Origin: Oscillospiraceae bacterium
GTDB lineage: Bacteria; Bacillota; Clostridia; Oscillospirales; Acutalibacteraceae
Reading direction: 5' to 3'
NCBI GenBank assembly: GCA_015066015.1
Contig: SVPE01000001.1
Span: 1-64,000, forward strand
Length of the DNA stretch: 64,000 nucleotides
The notes below the pieces were generated by a model. It saw nothing but the letters and a program-made list of their open reading frames with translations, searched no databases and was not told the origin of the DNA. Numbering within the stretch: the first letter of the stretch is position 1; every line of letters starts with the position of its first letter. Shown in pieces: positions 24,905 to 33,865 of this stretch. The position numbers were made by a program, and so were the translations under genes.

Positions 24905-27760
24905 ATGAAAAATTCCCTTAAAAAAGTACTGAGCTTTGTGCTCTGTGCAGTTATGGCATTCAGCGTTGCCGTACCTGCATTTGCCGCAGAGGATGACTTT
25001 GCTGCATACCTCGGTGAGGTGACATCCCTTACAGAGGGTGTAAGCGAAGAAAACGGCATATTTACAAATAAGGAGGATATAGTCCTTGACTATGCGCTGG
25101 CTTCAGATATAAGCGACAGCTTTACTGATGCTGCATGGAGAGTTATAGTGAAGCTCACCGTTGCCGAGTCAGTGACTGACGGTATGCTTGCCAAGGCAAA
25201 GTATTACATCAAGAACGCTGATGCATGGAATGAAATCGGAATTGTCAGCGAAAGCGAGTTTTATAATGCAGAGTCTGAGAGCATAGTTATGGCTCTTAAG
25301 CTTTCTGCAGAGGACCTGTCAAAGGATGAGCTTTCTGTTACCTACGGTTTTGACTGGGACGGCAACGGCACCGAGGAGACTCTTCAGCAGGTGAAAATTG
25401 TAATTGATACAGATAAGGTGACTCTTATTCACGGTGAAAACAACATCAATTGTGTTGAATATGTTGACGAGCCTCAGGTTGAACCCACCTGCACTCAGGT
25501 CGGTTATACCGAAAGCTCTCACTGCTCCGTATGCGGACTTACAATCCAGCCAAGGACAGAGATAAAGGCTCTCGGTCACGACTTCAGCGAAAAGATTGTT
25601 GATGACAGACATTTCTCCGAGGAAAACGGCGACGGTACGAGCACATACCGTTATAACTGTGCCCGCGAAAACTGCGATGAAATCAGCACAGAGGATACCT
25701 ACCTTGTTTCAGAAAGAGACTACAGCATTCCCGCAGCTGCGGTTACTGCGATTACAAAGGGACTTGAGGTTGACAGTGAAAACGCTGCTGATGTTACTGT
25801 AAGCAATACTGAAATGATTGTGCTTGATTTTGCTCCCATGGACCTTAGCATAGGCAGATACATGGACGGATGGTGGGCAGGCGTTAAAATCACTGCAGAT
25901 AAGAGCCTTACTGTCGATGAGCTTAAGAATGTAAAATACAAAAGCTTCGGTAAAAACGGCTGGAGCGAGGCAAAATCTTTCTGGTCAAACAAGGATTCAG
26001 CCGATGATGCCGCAGAGCACTTCATTACCGTGTGGATTCCCGTAACTCCCGAAATTATCGCAAATGCCGCTGACGGAATTCTTTCCCTGATTTATAAATT
26101 CGACTGGGATAACAACGGCTTTGGTATTTCAACACAGAAAATTACAATAAACCTCGATGTGTCAAAGGATAAAATCAGCCTTATGCACACCGAAGGACAC
26201 ACAAAGGTTGTAACCGAGGCTGCAGTTGAGCCTACCTGTGATACTGTCGGCTACACCGAAAGCTCCTACTGCTCAGTGTGCGGACTTACAATAAGCGAAA
26301 AAACAGAAATAGCTGCTCTCGGTCACGATTTCAGCGAGGTTATCCTCGATGAAGAGCATCTTGCTGAGGAAGCTACCTGCACACACTATGACCTTTACCG
26401 CTACAGCTGCGTACGCTGTGATGCAATGAGCACGGATACCTTCTACGAGGATAAGGAAGGCAGTGTCCTTAAGGAGCACGTCAAAATGACAAAGCTTGAC
26501 GATATCCACCTTATCAGCCCCGCGGACTGTGAGAATCCTGCATGGTATCACATGGGATGTAAAAACTGCGATACTGTTTTCTATGATGAGGACTTCTCTT
26601 CAGGCTCACCGATTTACCATTCATGGAAAATCGAAAAGATAACCAAGAAGGCTACAGTAAATGCAGACGGTGCAATCAATTTCTACTGCGTGGACTGTAA
26701 GAAGCAGGACAACTCTCCCATTCCCATTCCCAGAGTTGCTTCAATAAAGCTCAGCGCAACAACACTCAGCTATACGGGTAAAGCAATCACACCCTCTGTC
26801 ACAGTTAAGGACAGAAACGGTGCAGAGCTCAGAAAGGGCACAGACTACACCGTAAAATATATCAATGCCGACCTTCCCGGCACTGCTACTGCAAGAATCA
26901 CCTTCACAGGCAAGTATGAGGGCACCTATGATGCAAAATATAACGTTGAGATTCCCGTACCTGCAAAAACAGCCTTTGCATCAAATAACAGTGCAATAAA
27001 GATTTCATGGGAGAAGGTTCCCGTAGCAGCAGGCTATGCGGTTTACGTTAAAAACGGAAGCACCTGGAAAAAGCTCGGCACAACAAAGAACACCTCAGCT
27101 ACCTTCAGTAAGCTCCCTTCCGGTACAAAGTATACCTTTGCTGTCAAGGCGGGTGTGCTCAAGAACGGTAAGGCTTACTTCACAGGCAGCTATAAGACCA
27201 TTGATACCGTAACAACAAGCCCCGGCCCCGCAAAGGTTGTTGCCGCACAGAACACATCGGCAATCAAGCTTACCTGGTCGGCAGTTAAGGGTGCTGACGG
27301 CTATGCGGTTCTTCTCAAGACACAGAGCGGCTGGAAAACTCTCGGTCTTACAAGAAAGACAACTGCTACTCTCACCGGTCTTAAGGCAGGTACAAACTAT
27401 ATCTATGCCGTAAGATCGGTAAATCTTACCGCTTCGGGACAGAAGGTAGGCGGCGGTTACATTCAGATTACAACCGCAACTCAGCCGATTAAGCCCGTGG
27501 TTTCGGCAACTACCTCAAACGGTAATGCCACTATCAGATGGACTGCAGTTCAGGGTGCATCAGGCTATGAGGTATATTATAAATCGGCTACAAGCGGCGG
27601 ATTTGTTCTTATTGATACGGTTTCCGCAGGCACCACAACGCTTACCGATACCGGTTACACCTCGGGTTCAAAATACGCCTTTGCCGTAAGAGCTACAAAG
27701 GCTGTTCAGGGTGGATACATCTACGGCACGGCAGGTCAGGTAATAGTAACAATGAGCTGA
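24905..27760 (+). CDS. Secreted multidomain protein with Cys-rich repeats and three Fn3 domains
   Basis: The 951-residue protein has a signal peptide ending at AVPAFAA (about residue 27). Two related modules follow, each with a beta-rich region and then a Cys repeat of the form VGYTESS(H/Y)CSVCGLTI near residues 198 and 447. Next is a beta domain (SIKLSATTLSYTGKAITPSVTV) near 615, then three fibronectin type III domains (about 690-950) with SGYxVYxK and KYxFAVxA motifs. No catalytic motif or LPXTG anchor is seen. Such proteins are extracellular and bind carbohydrate or other surface proteins. AAGGAGG lies upstream of the ATG. The GH51 gene follows after 15 bp, so both are probably exported together. 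Confidence 0.85.
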   Translation: MKNSLKKVLSFVLCAVMAFSVAVPAFAAEDDFAAYLGEVTSLTEGVSEENGIFTNKEDIVLDYALASDISDSFTDAAWRVIVKLTVAESVTDGMLAKAKYYIKNADAWNEIGIVSESEFYNAESESIVMALKLSAEDLSKDELSVTYGFDWDGNGTEETLQQVKIVIDTDKVTLIHGENNINCVEYVDEPQVEPTCTQVGYTESSHCSVCGLTIQPRTEIKALGHDFSEKIVDDRHFSEENGDGTSTYRYNCARENCDEISTEDTYLVSERDYSIPAAAVTAITKGLEVDSENAADVTVSNTEMIVLDFAPMDLSIGRYMDGWWAGVKITADKSLTVDELKNVKYKSFGKNGWSEAKSFWSNKDSADDAAEHFITVWIPVTPEIIANAADGILSLIYKFDWDNNGFGISTQKITINLDVSKDKISLMHTEGHTKVVTEAAVEPTCDTVGYTESSYCSVCGLTISEKTEIAALGHDFSEVILDEEHLAEEATCTHYDLYRYSCVRCDAMSTDTFYEDKEGSVLKEHVKMTKLDDIHLISPADCENPAWYHMGCKNCDTVFYDEDFSSGSPIYHSWKIEKITKKATVNADGAINFYCVDCKKQDNSPIPIPRVASIKLSATTLSYTGKAITPSVTVKDRNGAELRKGTDYTVKYINADLPGTATARITFTGKYEGTYDAKYNVEIPVPAKTAFASNNSAIKISWEKVPVAAGYAVYVKNGSTWKKLGTTKNTSATFSKLPSGTKYTFAVKAGVLKNGKAYFTGSYKTIDTVTTSPGPAKVVAAQNTSAIKLTWSAVKGADGYAVLLKTQSGWKTLGLTRKTTATLTGLKAGTNYIYAVRSVNLTASGQKVGGGYIQITTATQPIKPVVSATTSNGNATIRWTAVQGASGYEVYYKSATSGGFVLIDTVSAGTTTLTDTGYTSGSKYAFAVRATKAVQGGYIYGTAGQVIVTMS

Positions 27761-27775
27761 AAGGAAGGGTAAATT

Positions 27776-30505
27776 ATGCAGCATAAAATAATCGCTTTTT
27801 ACAAAAAGGTCATCGCAGCCGTTGTGGCAGTTCTTCTTTCTTTCGGCATCAGCTGCGGAGGCGGTGAAATTGCAGACGGAATTCAGCGCGGTGAGGTCAA
27901 CACGGCTACAGAATATGACGTTGCCAACTCGGACTATGCTCTCAGCATTGACGCATCAGACGAGGTTCACGACATCAGCGAGCTCCTTTACGGCATTTTC
28001 TTTGAGGATATCAACTTTGCCGCTGACGGCGGACTTTACGCAGAAAAGGTAATCAACCGTTCCTTTGAGTACGGCAAGCTTGCAGCAGATGATGAGCTTC
28101 ACGGCTGGAGCAAGGTCGGTGAGCCCATGATCGAAGTGGTAAAGGGTGACAAGGCAGGCGGCCTTAACGAAAATAACACAAATTACCTTGTAATCACAAA
28201 CACAACAAACGGCAACGCAGGTGTGCAGAACAGAGGCTTCCTTGACGGTATGGCTATCGAGGAGAACGGAAAGTATTTCTTCTCTGTTTATGCAAAGGAC
28301 CTCAAGGGCGGTGAGGCCGACCTTACCGTCAACCTTGTTGCTGACGGAAAAATTGCCGCAACAGGTAAAATTGCAGACATCGGTACAAAATGGCAGAAAT
28401 ATGAGCTTACTCTTCTTTCCGACGTAAAGGCAACAAGCAATGTATATCTCCAGGTGCTTACAGACTGCAGTAAGGTTGCAATTGATATGGTTTCACTTTT
28501 CCCCGAAACCTACAAGGGACACGGAATGAGAACGGACCTTGCCGAGAAGCTTGCAGAGCTTGAGCCGAAATTCCTCCGTTTCCCCGGCGGATGTGTAATC
28601 GAGGGCTACGATAAGGAAACTGCCTACAACTGGAAGGACAGCATCGGTGTCGGTTCAGACGGGCTTCCCCTTGAATTTGAAGGCAGATACGGCGACATTG
28701 CAGCACGCTCTTACGGCATCAACCTCTGGACCGACGTTGCCGCAACGGAAGATCCTCTTCCCTGTTATATGAGCTACGGTCTCGGCTTCTTTGAATATTT
28801 TCAGCTTGCTGAGGATATCGGTGCAGTCGGTGTTCCCGTTCTCAATTGCGGACTCTACTGCCAGATGAGAGGTAAGGGTCCTGTTGATATGTACACTCCC
28901 GAGTTTGAGCAGTATCTTCAGGATATGGTTGACCTTGTAGAATTCTGCCGCGGCGACGAAACAACTGTCTGGGGTAAGGTCAGAGCCTCTCTCGGACATC
29001 CCGAGCCCTTCGAGCTTAAGTATATCGGCATCGGTAACGAAAATGAGGGCGAGGTTTATTTCGAGCGTTACGAGGCATTCCTCGAGCGCTTCAATGAGGA
29101 AAAGGCAAAGAATCCTGAGCTTTATGAGGGACTTGAGCTTATTTATTCCTCAGGCGCATCTGAGGCTACTCACAGTGAAAACTACATCAAGTCCTATGAA
29201 AATGCATACGATTATGTAAACGAAAAGGGCATTACAATTGACGAATATGCAGGTGCAACAGACCACCACTATTACAACGATCCCTCCTGGTTCCTCAGCA
29301 ATACCGACTATTATGATGAAAAGAACTACAAGAGAGAAACCGAAGAAATGCTTGATACCGGCTACGGCGGAGCAATCAACGTGTTCCTTGGCGAATATGC
29401 CGCACGCTCAAACAGACTTGAGGCGGCTCTTGCAGAGGCGGCCTATATGACAGGTCTTGAAAGAAACGGTGACATCGTGAAGATGGCTGCTTATGCTCCT
29501 CTTTTCGGTAACCTTACGGCTACTCACTGGTCTCCCGACCTTATCTGGTTCAACAATAACCTTTCAACCGGCTCAATCAGCTACTATATGCAGAAGCTCT
29601 TCTCAACAAATGCGGGAACAAAGCTTCTCGGTACTGCCTTTGACGGCGCTCAGCTTCCGGTAAACGAAGCAAAGGGCAGAGTCGGTGTAGGTACATGGTA
29701 CACAAGTGCAGAGTTTGACAACGTGAAAATCGTCAACAACGATAACGGCAAGACTCTCGGTAAGGACAGCTTCCTTCCCACATCATACTGGTGGGGCTGG
29801 ACAGACACCACAAGCGGTGAATGGGAGGTAAAAAACGGCAAGCTCGTTCAGAAGTCAACATGGATGGCTGACAATCACAGAGGTGCCGTAACCTACTTCG
29901 GTGACACCGACTGGTCAAATTATACATACACAGTCGAGGCTACAAAGCTTGACGGCAGCGAGGGCTTCATTATTCCCTTTGCCGCACAGGATACAGACAA
30001 CTACTGGTTCTGGAATATCGGCGGCTGGGGCAATACGGTTTCCTGTCTTCAGGAAATCGAAAACGGCATCAAAACCGGCAGAGTTCCCGGCACAGTAAAG
30101 CCTTTCTCCGTTGAAACGGGCAGAACCTATGAAATCAAGGTTGTTGTAAACGGCAACAATGCAAAGGGCTATATCGACGGCGAGCTTATGTTTGATAAGG
30201 AGCTTGAAAACGGAGCCGCATCAGAGTGCTATCAGGTGGTTTCCACCGATGCAAGCGGCGACATCATCATAAAGCTTGTAAACGTTACCGGCAGTGAGAG
30301 AACAGTTGCAATTGATATCGCAAATGCAGATGTCAAGGGTACTGCAAAGGTTTATCAGGTAGCAGGTGACAGCCTTGACAACGACAACATCCTCGGTGCG
30401 AAGGAAGACTGCATCATGGAGGAATTCACCGTTGACGGCATCGGCGAAAAGTTCAACTACACTGTTCCGATGTATTCTGCAACGGTTATCAGGGTAAGCA
30501 GATAA
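27776..30505 (+). CDS. Secreted GH51-type alpha-L-arabinofuranosidase with C-terminal sugar-binding domain
   Basis: The 909-residue protein has an N-terminal hydrophobic signal; ISCGGG could be a weak lipobox. It then shows the GH51 start (LLYGIFFEDINFAADGGLYAE), a carbohydrate-binding insertion, FLRFPGGCVIEGY, the acid/base motif GIGNENEGE and the nucleophile in FLGEYAARS. From about residue 640 a laminin-G/CBM66-like domain follows (VGTWYTSAEFDNVKIV, YTVEATKLDGSEGFIIPF). It releases arabinose from arabinoxylan or arabinan outside the cell. It lies 15 bp after the Fn3 protein gene and ends in a terminator. Confidence 0.92.
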   Translation: MQHKIIAFYKKVIAAVVAVLLSFGISCGGGEIADGIQRGEVNTATEYDVANSDYALSIDASDEVHDISELLYGIFFEDINFAADGGLYAEKVINRSFEYGKLAADDELHGWSKVGEPMIEVVKGDKAGGLNENNTNYLVITNTTNGNAGVQNRGFLDGMAIEENGKYFFSVYAKDLKGGEADLTVNLVADGKIAATGKIADIGTKWQKYELTLLSDVKATSNVYLQVLTDCSKVAIDMVSLFPETYKGHGMRTDLAEKLAELEPKFLRFPGGCVIEGYDKETAYNWKDSIGVGSDGLPLEFEGRYGDIAARSYGINLWTDVAATEDPLPCYMSYGLGFFEYFQLAEDIGAVGVPVLNCGLYCQMRGKGPVDMYTPEFEQYLQDMVDLVEFCRGDETTVWGKVRASLGHPEPFELKYIGIGNENEGEVYFERYEAFLERFNEEKAKNPELYEGLELIYSSGASEATHSENYIKSYENAYDYVNEKGITIDEYAGATDHHYYNDPSWFLSNTDYYDEKNYKRETEEMLDTGYGGAINVFLGEYAARSNRLEAALAEAAYMTGLERNGDIVKMAAYAPLFGNLTATHWSPDLIWFNNNLSTGSISYYMQKLFSTNAGTKLLGTAFDGAQLPVNEAKGRVGVGTWYTSAEFDNVKIVNNDNGKTLGKDSFLPTSYWWGWTDTTSGEWEVKNGKLVQKSTWMADNHRGAVTYFGDTDWSNYTYTVEATKLDGSEGFIIPFAAQDTDNYWFWNIGGWGNTVSCLQEIENGIKTGRVPGTVKPFSVETGRTYEIKVVVNGNNAKGYIDGELMFDKELENGAASECYQVVSTDASGDIIIKLVNVTGSERTVAIDIANADVKGTAKVYQVAGDSLDNDNILGAKEDCIMEEFTVDGIGEKFNYTVPMYSATVIRVSR

Positions 30506-30542
30506 AAAACGAGTCAGCAAAGAGCCGAACTTTGAATAAGAT

Positions 30543-30577
30543 AAAACAGATGTGCAGAGTTCTGTACATCTGTTTTT
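30543..30577. terminator. Terminator after the GH51 gene
   Basis: AAAACAGATGTGCAGA and TCTGTACATCTGTTTTT form a long stem. Flanking A and T runs allow bidirectional use. Confidence 0.85.
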
Positions 30578-30591
30578 ATGTAAATGTTTTA

Positions 30592-30620
30592 TTGACAACA
30601 CTTGATATTTGTGATAATAT
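30592..30620 (+). promoter_or_regulatory. Promoter of the RNase III-like gene
   Basis: TTGACA (30592-30597), a 17-bp spacer and TAATAT (30615-30620). The predicted start of RNA leaves an untranslated leader of about 210 bases before ATG 30839. Confidence 0.75.
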
Positions 30621-30734
30621 AAAACTGCTTAAAGGCATAATATTTTAAATTTGAAACATTGTTTCTGTGCGTTTATTTTTGTTTATGCAAGTGAACATCT
30701 GTAAATACCCTAAAACAAAGAATTAAATTTAATC

Positions 30735-30795
30735 TATGTTGTCCGACATTCCTTACCACCGGTGCACAGGGGGTAGTGTTTTTTGTCGGATATTA
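30735..30795 (+). promoter_or_regulatory. Structured leader with terminator-like hairpin
   Basis: TTACCACC and GGGGGTAGTG can pair in an inner hairpin followed by six T. An outer helix, GTCCGACA with TGTCGGA, closes around it and includes part of the T-run. The two structures could compete. It lies 45 bases before the RNase III-like gene, so it may be an attenuator or an RNase III cleavage site for autoregulation. It matches no riboswitch I know. Confidence 0.5.
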
Positions 30796-30838
30796 TTATG
30801 CCTTTTAGTAAATTATTTACTGAAAGGATTTTTTTATT

Positions 30839-31921
30839 ATGAAAAAAAGCTACTTTGAAAACGAAAAATTAGTCTTCAATATGATTCAGGGTCAGATCGG
30901 ATATGATTTTAAGAACCCGGAATTGTTGAGACAAGCACTTACCCGAAGTTCTTACACAGAAGAACATGGTGGAGAAAACAATGAGGTACTTGAGTTTATT
31001 GGGGATAAAGCATTGGATTTTGTTGTTACTAAATTGCTTATAAAAAAGTTTGGACATTTACCTGAGGATAATTCGGCAAATTCATTTAGTTGCGATTATG
31101 ATGAGGGTAAATTAACAGGACTCAGGGCAAAAATGGTTCAAAAAAAAGCATTGTCAAGACGTATTGACGAAATGAAATTGGCTGATTTTCTTATAATGGG
31201 TAAAAGTGATATTGTCAACAATATTAACAAAGAAATGTCAGTCAAAGAAGATTTATTTGAAGCTATTATCGGAGCAGTTACAATCGATTGCAGTTGGGAT
31301 TTCAATGTAATACAAGCGGTTGTAGAAATTATGCTTGAACCGGATTCCTTTTTTGATGACACATCAGAAACAAATTATGTTCGTCTTGTACAACAATGGC
31401 AATCACAGGACAATTTAGTGCCTTTTTATAAATATAAAGAAGCATCGTACACTCAAATTTTAGGCATCAGGGAAGAGAATACCATTTATCAGGATATACC
31501 GCTTTGGGGTTATGATTATTCAAAATTAAAGTTTTGTTGTTATCTGAAATTGAGAGACAGTTTGCCGATATTTTGCGGTTTTGGACCTTCAAAAAGTGAA
31601 GCTCGCATGCAGGTTTGTAAATTAGCTTATGAATATCTTGAAAGAAAAAAATATATTTCTTCAAATTCTATCTGTGATGAAATTGATAATCCAAACAAAG
31701 AAGATGCGATCAATCAATTAGAGATTTTGGCTCGCCGCGGCTACTTTTCAATCCCTGTCTATGATTTTGAGCTAACATACGATAAAGACGGCAACCCAAT
31801 CTGGAAAAGTATTTGTTGTATTGCAGAAAAAAATGAATCTTTTTCTGCGAAAGCATCATCAAAAAAAGAAGCCAAGAAATCCGCAGCATTCAAAATGCTA
31901 CAGCACATTCTGAACGAATGA
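30839..31921 (+). CDS. Accessory RNase III with two dsRNA-binding domains
   Basis: This 360-residue protein has an RNase III domain in residues 10-165. It contains the signature NEVLEFIGDKALD with Glu49, Glu52 and Asp56, and DLFEAIIGA with Asp138 and Glu141. These are the five metal and catalytic residues at the spacing of E. coli Rnc. Two dsRNA-binding domains follow (about 185-265 ending GPSKSEARMQVCKLAYEYL; 285-360 ending ASSKKEAKKSAAFKMLQHI), where a normal Rnc has one and about 230 residues. It cleaves double-stranded RNA. No housekeeping neighbours (acpP, smc, ftsY) are present, and the gene is AT-rich, so it is probably an acquired second RNase III. It shares a transcript with the small acidic gene after it. 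Confidence 0.88.
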   Translation: MKKSYFENEKLVFNMIQGQIGYDFKNPELLRQALTRSSYTEEHGGENNEVLEFIGDKALDFVVTKLLIKKFGHLPEDNSANSFSCDYDEGKLTGLRAKMVQKKALSRRIDEMKLADFLIMGKSDIVNNINKEMSVKEDLFEAIIGAVTIDCSWDFNVIQAVVEIMLEPDSFFDDTSETNYVRLVQQWQSQDNLVPFYKYKEASYTQILGIREENTIYQDIPLWGYDYSKLKFCCYLKLRDSLPIFCGFGPSKSEARMQVCKLAYEYLERKKYISSNSICDEIDNPNKEDAINQLEILARRGYFSIPVYDFELTYDKDGNPIWKSICCIAEKNESFSAKASSKKEAKKSAAFKMLQHILNE

Positions 31922-31933
31922 GGAGGTGTTAGT

Positions 31934-32083
31934 ATGCCAAAATGGTGCTTCAATTACGAATCCGGTGATTATGAGTATATCGACCGTGACGGATTCAGCA
32001 TTGACCGCGGAGAGTATGTTTATAATTGGGACGATAGTGAGTATCGTCGTGAGGAAGAAGAGGATGGAGACGATAACTGGTAA
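31934..32083 (+). CDS. Small acidic protein downstream of the RNase III
   Basis: The 49-residue ORF starts at ATG 31934 with AGGAGGTG at 31921-31928, directly after the RNase III stop. It reads MPKWCFNYESGDYEY and ends EEEEDGDDNW. More than a third of its residues are Asp or Glu, with many Tyr and Trp. The strong ribosome site and position argue that it is real. It is not a known family. An acidic, aromatic-rich protein next to a nucleic-acid enzyme could be an inhibitor or nucleic-acid mimic, which is speculation. Confidence 0.7.
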   Translation: MPKWCFNYESGDYEYIDRDGFSIDRGEYVYNWDDSEYRREEEEDGDDNW

Positions 32084-32178
32084 AAAAGCGCTGTATTTAC
32101 GTGACACTGTATTAATATCACGGTAAGCAGTCGAAATGTGCAGAAGCCTTCCGATTCATCATAATACTGAATATAACA

Positions 32179-32211
32179 AAAAAGCAGAAACTAAACTGGT
32201 TTCTGCTTTTT
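32179..32211. terminator. Terminator after the RNase III island
   Basis: AAAAGCAGAAAC and GTTTCTGCTTTT form a 12-bp stem with A and T runs. It also lies downstream of the convergent acyl carrier protein gene. Confidence 0.85.
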
Positions 32212-32249
32212 GCTTTAATGTTCTTCATAGCGTAAAAAATCGTCTTATC

Positions 32250-32477
32250 TTACGCTGTAGCTTTTTCAAGCAGCTCGGCAATGTCGCCGACGGTCTTGAT
32301 GCGGTGAAGGGCGTTGTCGGGTACGCTCAGTCCGAAGCGCTCTTCGATTTCAACGGCAATGTTCATAAGGTCAAAGGATGTTGCGCCGATGTCGTAGCGC
32401 AGTGATGATTCTGCGGTGATTTCGTCAATGTCTGTTTCAACATAGTCGCAGATGATTTCTTTTACGGTTTCAAGCAT
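32250..32477 (-). CDS. Acyl carrier protein
   Basis: This 75-residue four-helix carrier protein has DIGATSFDLMNIAVEIEERFG around the phosphopantetheine serine (about Ser34). Here the usual DSL is changed to TSF, which is common in dedicated peptidyl/acyl carriers outside fatty-acid synthesis. It starts 2 bp after the condensation gene ends and is the last gene of a three-gene minus-strand operon. It probably carries the acid activated by the ligase in that operon. Confidence 0.9.
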   Translation of the reverse strand: MLETVKEIICDYVETDIDEITAESSLRYDIGATSFDLMNIAVEIEERFGLSVPDNALHRIKTVGDIAELLEKATA

Positions 32478-32479
32478 TT

Positions 32480-33865
32480 TTAAATCTCCTTTATTATTTC
32501 GCCTATTGTTTTTTCGTTGTGGCTGACAGCGGCGATAAGTGTGCGCACAACGCCGTCGTGAAAACGGTAAACGTCTTCGTCTGTGGTAAGTGAAATACGG
32601 TGTATATAGGAAAATGAGAATCTTTTGCTTACGGAATCCTGCATCGTCAGTGCATAAACCGGCATTACATAACGGCCGAAGTTGTAGGCGGTGAAGTCAA
32701 ATTCCCTTTCACCGAAGCTGCCTTCCGATGACGGCAGATAGGAAAACATCATACTGTTTGCCGTCTGCAGAAGTGAGTAGTCATACAGCTCTCTTTCCAT
32801 GTGACGTACTGCCGTAAAGGGTACGTCGGAATTTCTGAAAAGGAAGGCCTGGGTTTCGCCGAGCTGTCTTGCGGTTTCGATGAAGGTTTTGTTGTCGTCG
32901 AGTATTTCGCGCCAGGGCAGAGGGGAGGCGAGTGTGCCCCCGCAACGCTTTTCCTTTACTGTTCTTCTTCTCGGGCAAAGCACCCATAAGAGTGAATCGT
33001 TGTGATGCAGGTTGATTTTTGAAAGATAAATTCTGAACGCCAGCTGAATTACCCACTCGGGACTTAAGTTGTTGTTTCTTATGTATTCGGAAATAACATT
33101 GCTGTCTTTGTCATTAAGACGGCATTTCACAAGATGTGTGGCATCCCTGAAGGGGAGGTAAACGTGCGGAATATCAAGGCTTTTGTTATGAAGAAGCTTG
33201 CGCTGCCTTTCGAGAATTTTCTGTCCGCTGATGCCGTTATATACGGGACGGCGGTCGGGAAGTATCTTTTCCTTAAGAAGTTCATACTGCTTGCTGATGC
33301 GATCCTCAAGCTCTTTGTTATCCTGCTCTTTGATGATAATATCCTCATACTTTGAAAGAGGCTTCGGCATATCCGTGCCGTTTTTCAGACTGTCATAAAC
33401 TGCTATAAGGTCCTTGAAAAAGGTGAATGCAGCGGCAAAGTCCATTATCATATGGGAAACGAGAAGGTAGATACCTGATTTTTCGTTTGCGGTACGGAAA
33501 AATACCACGCGGAAGGTTTCTCCGTCGAAAACACGGAGCTTTTTTGAAGCATCGTTATCGAAAAAGCTTTCCTGCTCCTGCTTTGAGGAGAACTCCTTTA
33601 CAAGGATTCTGTCGAGCTTATATTCGCTGAGAAAGAACTGTCTGATTCTGCCTGCCTCGCGGAATATTCTGAGTCTCAGGCAGTCGTTACGCTCAATTTC
33701 GATGTTTACCGCGCGGGCGAGAAGTGAGAAGTCGATATCCTCACCGAAGGCAACGGAAAGGGGAATCTGCGTTGACTGCTTGTGAATCGAGTATTTCCAC
33801 ATATACTGAACCATTTCCTGAGAATGAATCAGACTGTAGACCTGTTCGTTGCGCTGAGGTTTCAT
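32480..33865 (-). CDS. Condensation-domain protein (NRPS C-domain/acyltransferase fold)
   Basis: The 461-residue stand-alone protein has the chloramphenicol-acetyltransferase-like fold. The active-site HxxxD motif appears as SHMIMDFAA near residue 138, with the second-half segments LLWVLCPRRRT and MMFSYLPSS typical of C domains. It would join a carrier-bound acyl group to an amine or alcohol. Its start codon shares one base with the stop of the ligase gene, and the carrier protein follows by 2 bp. The three are therefore co-translated. Confidence 0.82.
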   Translation of the reverse strand: MKPQRNEQVYSLIHSQEMVQYMWKYSIHKQSTQIPLSVAFGEDIDFSLLARAVNIEIERNDCLRLRIFREAGRIRQFFLSEYKLDRILVKEFSSKQEQESFFDNDASKKLRVFDGETFRVVFFRTANEKSGIYLLVSHMIMDFAAAFTFFKDLIAVYDSLKNGTDMPKPLSKYEDIIIKEQDNKELEDRISKQYELLKEKILPDRRPVYNGISGQKILERQRKLLHNKSLDIPHVYLPFRDATHLVKCRLNDKDSNVISEYIRNNNLSPEWVIQLAFRIYLSKINLHHNDSLLWVLCPRRRTVKEKRCGGTLASPLPWREILDDNKTFIETARQLGETQAFLFRNSDVPFTAVRHMERELYDYSLLQTANSMMFSYLPSSEGSFGEREFDFTAYNFGRYVMPVYALTMQDSVSKRFSFSYIHRISLTTDEDVYRFHDGVVRTLIAAVSHNEKTIGEIIKEI

